A DNA stretch of 64,000 nucleotides, taken from the NCBI RefSeq assembly GCF_900103785.1, contig NZ_FNHE01000011.1, positions 1 through 64,000 of the forward strand, read 5' to 3'. The translations under genes were made by a program, and so were the position numbers. The DNA comes from Geodermatophilus siccatus. GTDB lineage: Bacteria; Actinomycetota; Actinomycetes; Mycobacteriales; Geodermatophilaceae. The notes below the pieces were generated by a model. It did no database searches. It saw nothing but the letters and a program-made list of their open reading frames with translations, and was not told the origin of the DNA. The stretch's first letter is position 1. Each line of letters begins with the position of its first letter. Below, piece after piece: positions 52,332-60,496 of the stretch.

Positions 52332-52388
52332 CGAGTGCGACGACCTCGTGGCCATCGAGTGCTGACCACCACAGGTCCGTCGCACTCG
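52332..52388. terminator. Inverted repeat between converging TetR and UBP-finger genes
   Basis: The arms CGAGTGCGACG (52332-52342) and CGTCGCACTCG (52378-52388) are perfect complements. Inner ACCT/AGGT adds four more pairs with a bulge. The 26-base loop is long for a terminator, but the position between two stops suits that role. Confidence 0.45.
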
Positions 52389-52401
52389 ACGCGGCCGGGC
52401 C

Positions 52402-52749
52402 TCAGTGCAGGCGGGACAGCCAGTCGGCGGGGACCCGGCCGCGCGGCCCGGGGGCCGGCTGGTCCCACGGGCGGTGCTCGGGCGGCGCGAGCTCCGGGCC
52501 CGTCGCGAAGTCCTCGCGGGTGAAGTCCCAGAACCAGCTCTCACCCGGCTCGTAGCTGCGGACGACCGGGTGCCCGGACTCGCCCGCGTGCCGGCGGGCG
52601 TGCTGGGAGGGGGAGGAGTCGCAGCAGCCGACGTGGCCGCAGGCGGCGCACCGGCGGAGGTGGAACCACCACCCGCCCGTGGCCTCGCACTCCACGCAGC
52701 CGGGACCGCTCGGCGGCACCGACGGGTCGATCGCGGCGGTCGTGTCCAC
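52402..52749 (-). CDS. UBP-type zinc-finger protein
   Basis: 115 residues with a ZnF-UBP domain: GCVECEATGGWWFHLRRCAA, CGHVGCCDSSPSQHARRHAG, HPVVRSYEPGESWFWDFTRE. The Cys/His ligands are all present. In eukaryotes this finger binds ubiquitin C-termini; in actinobacteria the stand-alone protein is common and its role is unknown. The GTG at 52749 is seven bases after TACCGT (52762-52757), a leaderless arrangement. The longer frame upstream to 52809 is not needed. It is divergent to the thioredoxin-like gene. Confidence 0.9.
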   Translation of the reverse strand: MDTTAAIDPSVPPSGPGCVECEATGGWWFHLRRCAACGHVGCCDSSPSQHARRHAGESGHPVVRSYEPGESWFWDFTREDFATGPELAPPEHRPWDQPAPGPRGRVPADWLSRLH

Positions 52750-52835
52750 GGCGACCACGGTAGGGACGGCGCCCGCTCCCCGGAAGCCGGTGCGCGGCCG
52801 ACGGGGCACACTCGGTCCGGGGGACGGAGGGCAGC

Positions 52836-53204
52836 GTGGGGACGGTCAGCCTCTCGGAGGACGACTTCGCGGCGGCGACGCAGGCGGCGGGCATCGTGCT
52901 GGTCGACTTCCGCGACACCGCGTCGGGATCGAGCCGGGCGTTCGCCGCGGTCTTCGACGCCGTCGCGCAGCGCCACCCGGACCTGCGCTTCACGGCCGTG
53001 GACCTGCCCGCCGAGCCGCGGCTCGCCGCGGCGATCGGGGTGAAGCGCGCGCCGAGCCTCATGGTCTTCCGCGACGGCGTGCCGGTGTTCGCCGAGCCGG
53101 GCTGGTTCCCCGAGGACTCCGTGGAGCTGCTCATCGCCACCGTCCGCGACCTCGACATGGTCGCCGTCCGCGAGACCTTCCCGGAGCCGGTCACCGGACC
53201 CTGA
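52836..53204 (+). CDS. Thioredoxin-fold protein lacking the CXXC pair
   Basis: 122 residues with a thioredoxin fold: VSLSEDDFAAATQAAGIVLV, VDFRDTASGSSRAFAAVFDA, RFTAVDLPAEPRLAAAIGVK, and RAPSLMVFRDGVPVFAEPGW with the cis-Pro loop. The WCxxC site is replaced by DTASGSSR, so no disulfide chemistry is possible. It is more likely a binding or chaperone module. GTG 52836 has ACGGAGGGCAGC upstream. It is divergent to the UBP-finger gene, 86 bases apart. Confidence 0.85.
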   Translation: MGTVSLSEDDFAAATQAAGIVLVDFRDTASGSSRAFAAVFDAVAQRHPDLRFTAVDLPAEPRLAAAIGVKRAPSLMVFRDGVPVFAEPGWFPEDSVELLIATVRDLDMVAVRETFPEPVTGP

Positions 53205-53362
53205 GCACGGCTGCCCGACGCTGGTCCGGTGACGGATCGGTGGTGGCCCCGTGACGCCGACCCGGCACGCTCACCGTCACGGGAGCACCCAGCGGCACCG
53301 TCCCCGGACGCCGTGAGTTCGGACCGCTCGTTGTCGGGTCATCTCACCGCGGAGGTCGTCCA

Positions 53363-53838
53363 GTGACGCTCTCACCTGCAGACGCGAAGGCCGTCGTCGA
53401 GGCGCACAACAGGTACCGGAGGGACGTGGAAGTGGACGTCCCGGACTTGCCTGGTCCGGCGCGCTCGCCACTGATGCGCAGAAGTGGGCGGACCACCTGG
53501 CGAGCCTGCCCACGTGGCCGGCCAACCCGCACAGCGGTGTCGGCGGGGAGAACATCGCGCGGGCCACTGCGGGGTCGAAGACCCCGGCGCAGTTCGTGGA
53601 CCAGTGGGGAGCGGAGAAGGCGAAGTTCATCCCCCCGTGCACGTTCACGGGGAAGGAGCAGGGAGACCTGTGCTCGACCACGGGGGACTGGCGGCACATC
53701 GGTCACTACACGCAGATCGTCTGGCGTCTCACGACCCACGTGGGCTGCGGTCTGGCCACGAGCGTGGCGACCGGGAGGGACATCTTCATCGCCCGGTACG
53801 CCCCGCCCGGGAACGTCCGCAACAAGCTCGTCTACTAG
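53363..53838 (+). pseudogene. CAP/SCP (PR-1-like) domain gene with a one-base frameshift
   Basis: The first part (GTG 53363, MTLSPADAKAVVEAHNRYRR) and the second part (AWSGALATDAQKWADHLA.., GENIARATAG, HYTQIVWRLTTHVGCG, ARYAPPGNVRNKLVY) are in different frames. After GAC at 53444-53446 two bases (TT) precede GCC at 53449, so one base is missing. Joined, they give a complete CAP domain of about 158 residues without a signal peptide. The rest is well conserved, so the change is recent or a sequencing error. Confidence 0.85.
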
Positions 53839-54059
53839 AGCTCGTGCTCCGGCGCGAGATCCCTCGGGGTGCCACCCAGCGACGGTAGGGATCGGTCCCG
53901 GGGGCGGGAGGGCGGCGGAGGTCCGTGAGCCGCAGGCGGCGCTCGTGCCCGCGAGGCTGTCACCGCGGCGGCCGTGCGGGCTAGCGTGGGCCGCAGCCGG
54001 CTACGACGCCGTCCTCCCGCACCCCATCCCGCCCGCGGCGGGCCCGGACAGGAGGCCCC

Positions 54060-55718
54060 ATGGGCCGACCCGTGCTGCTCACCGTCGACGACGACCCGGC
54101 GGTCTCGCGCGCCGTCGCCCGGGACCTGCGCCGGCGCTACGGCGAGACCCACCGGGTGCTGCGCGCCGGCTCCGGGGCCGAGGCGCTCGGAGCGCTCCGT
54201 GAGCTCAAGCTGCGCGGCGACCCGGTCGCGGTGCTGCTCGCCGACCACCGGATGCCGGAGATGAACGGCATCGAGTTCCTCGAGCAGGCCATGGACCTGG
54301 TCCCGCGGGCCCGCCGTGCGCTGCTCACCGCCTACGCCGACACCGACGCCGCCATCGCGGCGATCAACGACGTCGACGTCGACGCCTACCTGCTCAAGCC
54401 CTGGGACCCGCCCGACGAGAAGCTGTACCCCACCGTCGACGCGATGCTGGCCGCCTGGCACGACACCCCCGACCCGGAGGTGCACGGCGTCAAGCTGGTG
54501 GGGCACCGCTGGTCGGCGCCGTCCTTCCGCGCCCGCGACCTGCTGGCCCGCAACGCCGTCCCGTACCGCTGGTTCAACGCCGACGAGCCGGACGGACAGC
54601 GGATCCTCGCCGCCGCCGGAGCCGGACCGGACGACGTCCCCGTCGTCGTCACCGCCGACGCGCAGGTGCTCAAACACCCCGGCGAGGCGGAGCTGGCCGC
54701 CGTCGCCGGGCTCGCCGTCGACCCGCGGGAGGAGTTCTACGACCTCGTGGTCGTGGGCGGCGGGCCGGCCGGGCTGGGCGCCGCCGTGTACGGCGCGTCC
54801 GAGGGGCTGCGCACCGTGCTCGTCGAGCGGGAGGCCACCGGCGGGCAGGCAGGCCAGAGCAGCCGGATCGAGAACTACCTCGGCTTCCCCGACGGCGTCT
54901 CCGGTGGGCAGCTGGCCGACCGGGCCCGCCGGCAGGCGGTCAAGTTCGGTGCCGAGCTGCTGCTGGCCCGCGACGTCGTGGCCCTCGAGGCGCACGGGCC
55001 CAAGCGGGTGCTGCACCTCGACGACGGCCGCCGCATCGGCGCGCACGCCGTCGTCCTGGCCACCGGCGTCTCCTACCGGAGCCTCGGCGTGGACGGCGTC
55101 GACGACCTGACCGGCCGCGGCGTCTACTACGGCTCGGCGATGACCGAGGCCGCCCAGTGCGCCGACAGCGACGTCTACATCGTGGGCGGGGCCAACTCGG
55201 CCGGGCAGGCGGCGGTGTTCTTCTCCCGGTACGCCCGCTCGGTGTGCCTGCTGGTGCGCGGCCCGTCGCTGGAGGCGTCGATGTCGGCCTACCTCATCGA
55301 GCAGATCGCCGGCATCGGGTCCATCTCGGTGCGCACCTGCACCACCGTGGCCGGTGCGCAGGGCGACGGACACCTCGAGGCGCTCACCGTGGAGCACGCG
55401 CGGACCGGTGAGCGCGAGACGCTTCCGGCCAGCCACCTGTTCGTCTTCATCGGCGGCGCGCCGCGCACCGGCTGGCTGGACGGCGTGGTGGTGCGCGACG
55501 AGCGCGGGTTCATCCCCACCGGCCCGGCGCTGCTGCGCGAGGGGCGCCGCCCCGCCGGATGGGACCTCGACCGCGACCCGTACCTGCTGGAGACCAGCCT
55601 GCCCGGCGTGTTCGTCGCCGGGGACGTGCGGGCCGACTCGGTCAAGCGCGTCGCCTCGGCGGTCGGCGAGGGCGCGATGGCGGTCACCCTGGTGCACCGC
55701 TACCTGGAGGACCGATGA
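54060..55718 (+). CDS. Receiver domain fused to a thioredoxin-reductase-like flavoprotein
   Basis: 552 residues. The N-terminal receiver (1-125) has acidic LLTVDDDPAVSRAVARDL, the phospho-Asp in LLADHRMPEMNG and the Lys of YLLKPWDPP. Residues 135-220 are a short glutaredoxin/thioredoxin-like stretch. The rest is a flavin-dependent two-dinucleotide fold with VVVGGGPAGLGAAVYGASEG, GGQAGQSSRIENYLGFP, YIVGGANSAGQAAVFFSRYA, and the ending PGVFVAGDVRADSVKRVASA. The redox CxxC of thioredoxin reductase is absent (EAAQCADSDVYIV holds one Cys). Phosphorylation may control an NADPH oxidase-like reaction. The stop overlaps the histidine-kinase start as ATGA. Confidence 0.92.
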   Translation: MGRPVLLTVDDDPAVSRAVARDLRRRYGETHRVLRAGSGAEALGALRELKLRGDPVAVLLADHRMPEMNGIEFLEQAMDLVPRARRALLTAYADTDAAIAAINDVDVDAYLLKPWDPPDEKLYPTVDAMLAAWHDTPDPEVHGVKLVGHRWSAPSFRARDLLARNAVPYRWFNADEPDGQRILAAAGAGPDDVPVVVTADAQVLKHPGEAELAAVAGLAVDPREEFYDLVVVGGGPAGLGAAVYGASEGLRTVLVEREATGGQAGQSSRIENYLGFPDGVSGGQLADRARRQAVKFGAELLLARDVVALEAHGPKRVLHLDDGRRIGAHAVVLATGVSYRSLGVDGVDDLTGRGVYYGSAMTEAAQCADSDVYIVGGANSAGQAAVFFSRYARSVCLLVRGPSLEASMSAYLIEQIAGIGSISVRTCTTVAGAQGDGHLEALTVEHARTGERETLPASHLFVFIGGAPRTGWLDGVVVRDERGFIPTGPALLREGRRPAGWDLDRDPYLLETSLPGVFVAGDVRADSVKRVASAVGEGAMAVTLVHRYLEDR

Positions 55719-57187
55719 CCGAGCTCGCGAGGTCACCCGAGGGCGGAGCACCGGTGACCACGGCGGCCGAGCGGCTGGGCCCGGCCGAGCTGCGCGAGCT
55801 GTTCCTCTTCGCCGACCTGGACGACCAGCAGCTGGCCTGGGTCGCGGAGCACGGCGCCGTCGTCGCGTTCCCGGCCGGTGCCGAGGTGTCGGTCGAGGGC
55901 GAGCCGGCCCGGTGCTTCTCGGTCCTGCTCGAGGGGACGCTCGCCATGTCCCGCCGGGTCGGCGGCAGCGAGGTCGAGACCGTGCGGACGTCGCACCGCG
56001 GTGTCTACTCCGGTGCGGTGCAGTTCTACGTCGGCGAGCGGGTCGACCAGCGCTATCCGGCGACGGTCCGGGCGGTGACCGACTGCCGCTTCCTCGAGCT
56101 GCCCGCAGCCGAGTTCGCCGCGCAGTTCCGACGCTGGTACCCGATGGCGGTGCACCTGCTGGAGGGCATGTTCATCGGCCAGCGGAACTCCGCCGAGCTG
56201 GTCGGGCAGCGGGAGCGGCTCCTGGCCCTCGGCAAGCTGACCGCCGGCCTCACCCACGAGCTGAACAACCCGGCCGCGGCCGCGTCGCGGGCGGCCGCCG
56301 CGCTGCGGGAGCGGTTCGCCGGGATGCGCCACAAGCTGGCCCTGCTGTCCGAGGGCAGGCTCGACGGCGCGGTGCTGCGGGCGCTGACCGGTCTGCAGGA
56401 GGAGCTGGTGGCCCGGGTGGGCAGCGCCCCGGAGCTCACCGCGCTGGAGCGCGCCGACCGGGAGGACGAGCTCGGCGACTGGCTCGACGAGCGGGACGTC
56501 GGCGGCGCGTACGAGCTGGCCGGGGTCTTCGTGGGCGCGGGCCTGGGGCCGGCGGACCTGCAGCGGGTCGCCGACGCCGTGGAGCCGGCCGCCCTGGAGC
56601 CCGCGCTGCGCTGGCTGGCCTACGCGGTGGAGACCGAGTCGCTCCTGGCCGAGATCGCCGACAGCACCGGCCGCATCTCCGGCCTGGTGGACGCCGCCCG
56701 CCAGTACTCGCAGCTGGACCGGGCTCCGTACCAGCCCACCGACCTGCACGCCGGGCTGGACGCCACGCTCGTCATGCTCGGCGCGAAGACCCCGCCGGGC
56801 GTGCGCGTGGTCAAGGACTACGACCGGTCGCTGCCCCCGGTGCCGGGCTACCCCGGTGAGCTCAACCAGGTGTGGACCAACCTCATCGTCAACGCTCTCG
56901 ACGCCATGGCGGGCGAGGGGACGCTCACCCTGCGCACCGCCCGGGAGGGCGACTGCGCGCTGGTGGAGGTCGCCGACACCGGGCCGGGCATCCCCGAGGA
57001 GCTGCGGCAGCGGGTGTTCGAGCCGTTCTTCACCACCAAGCCGGTCGGGCAGGGCACCGGCCTGGGCCTCGACGTGTCCTACCGCGTCGTCGTCACCCGG
57101 CACGGCGGCGACCTGCGGGTGCGCTCGCGGCCGGGGGACACCCGCTTCCAGGTGCGCCTCCCGCTGACCGAGGCGGCGCCCGCCTGA
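55715..57187 (+). CDS. Cyclic-nucleotide-binding-domain histidine kinase
   Basis: 490 residues. The cNMP-binding-like domain (20-160) includes [20 protein letters not shown] and GRYSGAVQF-type [15 protein letters not shown]. The dimerisation helix carries the phospho-His ([20 protein letters not shown], near 180). A middle helical domain follows, then an HATPase domain: [47 protein letters not shown]. No membrane segment, so it is cytoplasmic. It is coupled to the REC-flavoprotein gene and probably phosphorylates its receiver. The signal bound by the cNMP-like domain is unknown. Confidence 0.92.
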   Translation: MTELARSPEGGAPVTTAAERLGPAELRELFLFADLDDQQLAWVAEHGAVVAFPAGAEVSVEGEPARCFSVLLEGTLAMSRRVGGSEVETVRTSHRGVYSGAVQFYVGERVDQRYPATVRAVTDCRFLELPAAEFAAQFRRWYPMAVHLLEGMFIGQRNSAELVGQRERLLALGKLTAGLTHELNNPAAAASRAAAALRERFAGMRHKLALLSEGRLDGAVLRALTGLQEELVARVGSAPELTALERADREDELGDWLDERDVGGAYELAGVFVGAGLGPADLQRVADAVEPAALEPALRWLAYAVETESLLAEIADSTGRISGLVDAARQYSQLDRAPYQPTDLHAGLDATLVMLGAKTPPGVRVVKDYDRSLPPVPGYPGELNQVWTNLIVNALDAMAGEGTLTLRTAREGDCALVEVADTGPGIPEELRQRVFEPFFTTKPVGQGTGLGLDVSYRVVVTRHGGDLRVRSRPGDTRFQVRLPLTEAAPA

Positions 57188-57318
57188 CCCCGGAGCGGCC
57201 ATCTCCGCGGAGACGGCGGCCTCGAGCCCCGCCCTGCGGTGGTACCGACCCCGGCGGAGGATCGACGGGGACGGCAGGCGCGCACCGGCGCCGCCACCCC
57301 GAACCCCCGGAGGCGCCC

Positions 57319-58845
57319 GTGACGGCCCGGCCCGACGTCGACCGGACCGCGCGGGACCCCGGCGGCGATGCCGAGGAGGAGTACCGGCCCGACCCGCGCC
57401 GCTGGCGGGCGCTGTCGGTCACCCTCGTCGCCGGCTTCATGAGCCTGCTCGACGTCAGCATCGTGTCCGTCGCGCTGCCCACGCTGCAGCGCGACCTGGG
57501 GGCCTCGCCCGCGGCGGTGCAGTGGGTGGTCTCCGGCTACGCGCTGACCTTCGCGCTGATGCTGGTCCCGGCGGGCCGGCTGGGCGACGCCCTCGGCCGG
57601 CGGCGGATGTTCCTCGTCGGGCTGGCCGGCTTCGTGCTGTGCAGCGCGGCGGCCGGCGCGGCACCGAGCGTGGGGCTGCTCATCGCGGCCCGGCTGGCGC
57701 AGGGGCTGGCGGCCGGGGTCCTGGCCCCGCAGAACTCGGGGCTGATCCAGCAGCTGTTCCGCGGCGGTGAGCGGGGCCGGGCGTTCGGGCTGTTCGGCGC
57801 CGTCGTCGGGGTGTCGACCGCGGTGGGGCCGATCGCCGGCGGGCTGCTGCTGCGGGTGGCCGACTGGCGCTGGATCTTCTACGTCAACGTGCCGATCGGC
57901 GTGGTCGCGTTCGTGCTGGCCTGGCGGCTGCTGCCGAGGGGCGGGACCGGCCGGTCCGGGCGGATCGACCTGGGCGGGGTGTCGCTGCTCGGCGCGGGTG
58001 CGCTGGCCCTGCTGCTGCCGCTGGTGCAGGCGGAGTCCGGTGGGCTCGCGCGGCTGTGGTGGCTGTTCCCGGTCGGGGTGCTGGTGCTGGTCGGCTTCGT
58101 CGTCTGGGAGCAGCGGGTGGTGCACCGCGGCGGGGAGCCGGTGTTCGACCCGCGGCTGGTGACGCAGACGCCCGGGTATGGGCTGGGGGCGGCGCTCGGC
58201 ACCGTCTACTTCGTGGGCTTCAGCGGCATCTGGCTGGTCTTCGCGCTGTTCTTCCAGACCGGCCTGGGGCTCACCCCGCTGCAGTCCGGGCTGGCGGTGA
58301 CGCCGTTCGCGATCGGCTCGGCGGCGGCCGCGGTGGTGGCCGGGCGGCTGGTCGAGCGCTTCGGCCGGCTGCTCACCGTGCTCGGCCTGGTCGGGGTGAT
58401 GGCCGGCCTCGGGGCGACCGTCGCCGTCCTGCTGCTCGTGCCTCCCGACGCCGTCCCCTGGGCGGTGGCGCCCGCGCTGCTGGCCGGTGGCCTGGGCGGC
58501 GGCTTCGTCATCTCGCCGAACATCACGATGACCCTGCGCGAGGTGCCCGTCCGGATGGCCGGCGCGGCCGGTGGTGGGCTGCAGACCGCGCAGCGCTTCG
58601 GCGCGGTCATCGGGACGGCGGCGCTGCCGGGTCTGTTCTACGTCGTCCTCGGGGCGACGGGCGAGGACTACCCGGCGGCGGCTGCGGCGGGGCTGGGTGT
58701 CGCCCTCGTCGGGATCGCCGCGGCCCTCGTGCTCGCCGTCGTCGACCTGCGGCACGGCCGGCGGCAGGACGCGGCCGACGCCGCCGCGCGCGACGAGGCC
58801 GACCACGACGCCGTGCACGGCCACGGGCACGCCGCCCACTCCTGA
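57319..58845 (+). CDS. MFS exporter, DHA2 (EmrB/QacA) family
   Basis: 508 residues with 14 membrane segments. DHA2 signatures are GFMSLLDVSIVSVALPTLQR (motif D1), then LGDALGRRRMFLVGLAGFVL (motif A) and FGLFGAVVGVSTAVGPIAGG (motif C). FFQTGLGLTPLQSGLAVTPF follows in the second half. The C-terminal tail has HDAVHGHGHAAHS, a His cluster. It exports drugs or metabolites with protons; the substrate is unknown. GTG 57319 follows CCCGGAGGCGCCC. The stop is followed by a strong bidirectional terminator. Confidence 0.93.
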   Translation: MTARPDVDRTARDPGGDAEEEYRPDPRRWRALSVTLVAGFMSLLDVSIVSVALPTLQRDLGASPAAVQWVVSGYALTFALMLVPAGRLGDALGRRRMFLVGLAGFVLCSAAAGAAPSVGLLIAARLAQGLAAGVLAPQNSGLIQQLFRGGERGRAFGLFGAVVGVSTAVGPIAGGLLLRVADWRWIFYVNVPIGVVAFVLAWRLLPRGGTGRSGRIDLGGVSLLGAGALALLLPLVQAESGGLARLWWLFPVGVLVLVGFVVWEQRVVHRGGEPVFDPRLVTQTPGYGLGAALGTVYFVGFSGIWLVFALFFQTGLGLTPLQSGLAVTPFAIGSAAAAVVAGRLVERFGRLLTVLGLVGVMAGLGATVAVLLLVPPDAVPWAVAPALLAGGLGGGFVISPNITMTLREVPVRMAGAAGGGLQTAQRFGAVIGTAALPGLFYVVLGATGEDYPAAAAAGLGVALVGIAAALVLAVVDLRHGRRQDAADAAARDEADHDAVHGHGHAAHS

Positions 58846-58853
58846 GACGACGA

Positions 58854-58889
58854 GGGGGTGCCCGGCCCGCGATCGGGCCGGGCACCCCC
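58854..58889. terminator. Strong bidirectional terminator hairpin
   Basis: A perfect 16-bp stem (58854-58869 with 58874-58889, arm GGGGGTGCCCGGCCCG) with a four-base loop CGAT, between the converging MFS and DctA genes. There is no T-run; the stem is GC-only except for one T-A pair. Confidence 0.85.
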
Positions 58890-58907
58890 TGGGTGCCGGG
58901 TGCTGCG

Positions 58908-60344
58908 TCAGCGCACCGAGGACTCCGCCAGCTTGCGCTGCGCGTCGCCGGCGTCGCGCTCGCCGGGGCCGGCGTTGGTGGCGTCGGACGGCAGCTCGGC
59001 GTCGGACGGGCCGCCGTGGTGGTCGTCGAGCATGGTCGCCTCGTCGAAGGGGCTGCTGCCCGACAGCGCCGCCGACAGCTGCTCGCGGTCGAGCTCCCGC
59101 GTCCAGGTGGCGATCAGCACGGTGGCGATGGCGTTGCCCGCGAAGTTGGTCACCGCCCGCGCCTCGGACATGAACCGGTCGATGCCGACGATCAGGCCGA
59201 CGCCGTCCAGCAGCTCCGGACGGTGGGCCGAGAGCCCGCCGGCCAGCGTGGCCAGGCCTGCGCCGGTGACCCCGGCGGCGCCCTTCGAGGCGATGATCAT
59301 GAAGACCAGCAGCCCGATCTGCTCACCGATCGACAGCGGGTCGCCCAGCGCCTCGGCGATGAACAGCGAGGCCATCGTCAGGTAGATGGCGGTGCCGTCG
59401 AGGTTGAAGGAGTAGCCCGTCGGGACGACGATGCCGGCGACCGGCTGGCTGACACCGGCGTGCTCCATCTTGGCGATCAGCCGCGGCAGGGCGGTCTCCG
59501 ACGACGAGGTGGAGACGATCAGCAGGAACTCGCGGCCCAGGTACTTCAGCAGCGAGAACACGTTGATCTTGGCGACCAGGCGCAGGATCAGGCCGAGGAT
59601 GACGAAGACGAAGACGGCGCAGGTCGCGTAGAAGCCCAGCATGATGATCGCGAGGCTCTTCAGCGCGTCGATCCCGGTCTCGCCGACGACGGCGGCGATC
59701 GCGCCGAAGGCACCGATCGGGGCGACCCACATGATCATCGCGAGGACGCGGAAGACCAGCTTCTGGAAGTGGCCGATGCCGCGCAGGACCGGCTCGCCCG
59801 CGCGCCCCATCGACTGGAGGGCGAAGCCGACCAGCAGGGCGATCAGCAGCGCCTGCAGCACGGACCCCTCGGTCAGCGCCGAGACCAGCGTGGTCGGGAT
59901 GATGCCGAGGATGAACTCGGTCGTCCCGCCGCTCTCGTGAGCGGTCTCGGCCAGCTGGGCGCCCTGACCGCGCAGCTCGTCGGAGAGCTGCAGCCCGTCA
60001 CCGGGGTGCAGGATGTTGCCGACGACCAGGCCGATCGCCAGGGCGATGGTCGACATCAGCACGAAGTAGCCCAGCGCCAGGCCGCCGATGCGACCGACCT
60101 TGGCCGCCTGCCGGATGGCGCCGATGCCGAGCACGATGGTGCAGAAGATGACCGGCGCGATCAGCATCTTGATCAGCGCGACGAACGCCGTGCCCAGCCA
60201 CTTGAGCGAGACGGCGAACTCGGGGAAGGCGAACCCGACCGCGATGCCGGCGAGCACCGCGCCGATGACGGCGAGGTAGAGCCAGTGCGTGCGGTCCCGC
60301 CGCTTCGCGGGCGGTGGCGCGTCAGCGACGGTGCCTGAGGCCAT
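58908..60344 (-). CDS. dctA: C4-dicarboxylate:cation symporter
   Basis: 478 residues of the DAACS/DctA family. Visible are LKWLGTAFVALIKMLIAPVI, the serine-rich reentrant hairpin LLIVSTSSSETALPRLIAKM, and VVPTGYSFNLDGTAIYLTMA. A second hairpin follows with FMIIASKGAAGVTGAGLATL, and the substrate Asp/Arg region is GIDRFMSEARAVTNFAGNAI. It imports succinate, fumarate and malate with H+ or Na+. ATG 60344 follows CAGGAGCAGTC. It is divergent to the sensor-kinase operon, which is the expected DctA-DctB/DctR arrangement. Confidence 0.95.
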   Translation of the reverse strand: MASGTVADAPPPAKRRDRTHWLYLAVIGAVLAGIAVGFAFPEFAVSLKWLGTAFVALIKMLIAPVIFCTIVLGIGAIRQAAKVGRIGGLALGYFVLMSTIALAIGLVVGNILHPGDGLQLSDELRGQGAQLAETAHESGGTTEFILGIIPTTLVSALTEGSVLQALLIALLVGFALQSMGRAGEPVLRGIGHFQKLVFRVLAMIMWVAPIGAFGAIAAVVGETGIDALKSLAIIMLGFYATCAVFVFVILGLILRLVAKINVFSLLKYLGREFLLIVSTSSSETALPRLIAKMEHAGVSQPVAGIVVPTGYSFNLDGTAIYLTMASLFIAEALGDPLSIGEQIGLLVFMIIASKGAAGVTGAGLATLAGGLSAHRPELLDGVGLIVGIDRFMSEARAVTNFAGNAIATVLIATWTRELDREQLSAALSGSSPFDEATMLDDHHGGPSDAELPSDATNAGPGERDAGDAQRKLAESSVR

Positions 60345-60496
60345 GACTGCTCCTGGGGGATCCGGGGGATGGGGGCGGCCCGTGATGGGGGCCACTGCAC
60401 AAACGGTGCGGGTGCTCGGTGACCGCCGTCACGCATTCGTTCATTGCGTACACGCCGGTCGCGGCGCGGGGCTCCGCACGCGGGACACTCGCGGAC
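60345..60496. promoter_or_regulatory. Divergent control region between dctA and its two-component genes
   Basis: Holds the inverted repeat GTGAC-CGCC-GTCAC (60419-60432), a candidate response-regulator site. On the plus strand GACACT (60484-60489) stands seven bases before GTG 60497, supporting a leaderless start for the kinase. The in-frame GTG at 60419 lies inside the inverted repeat and is less likely. Confidence 0.5.
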
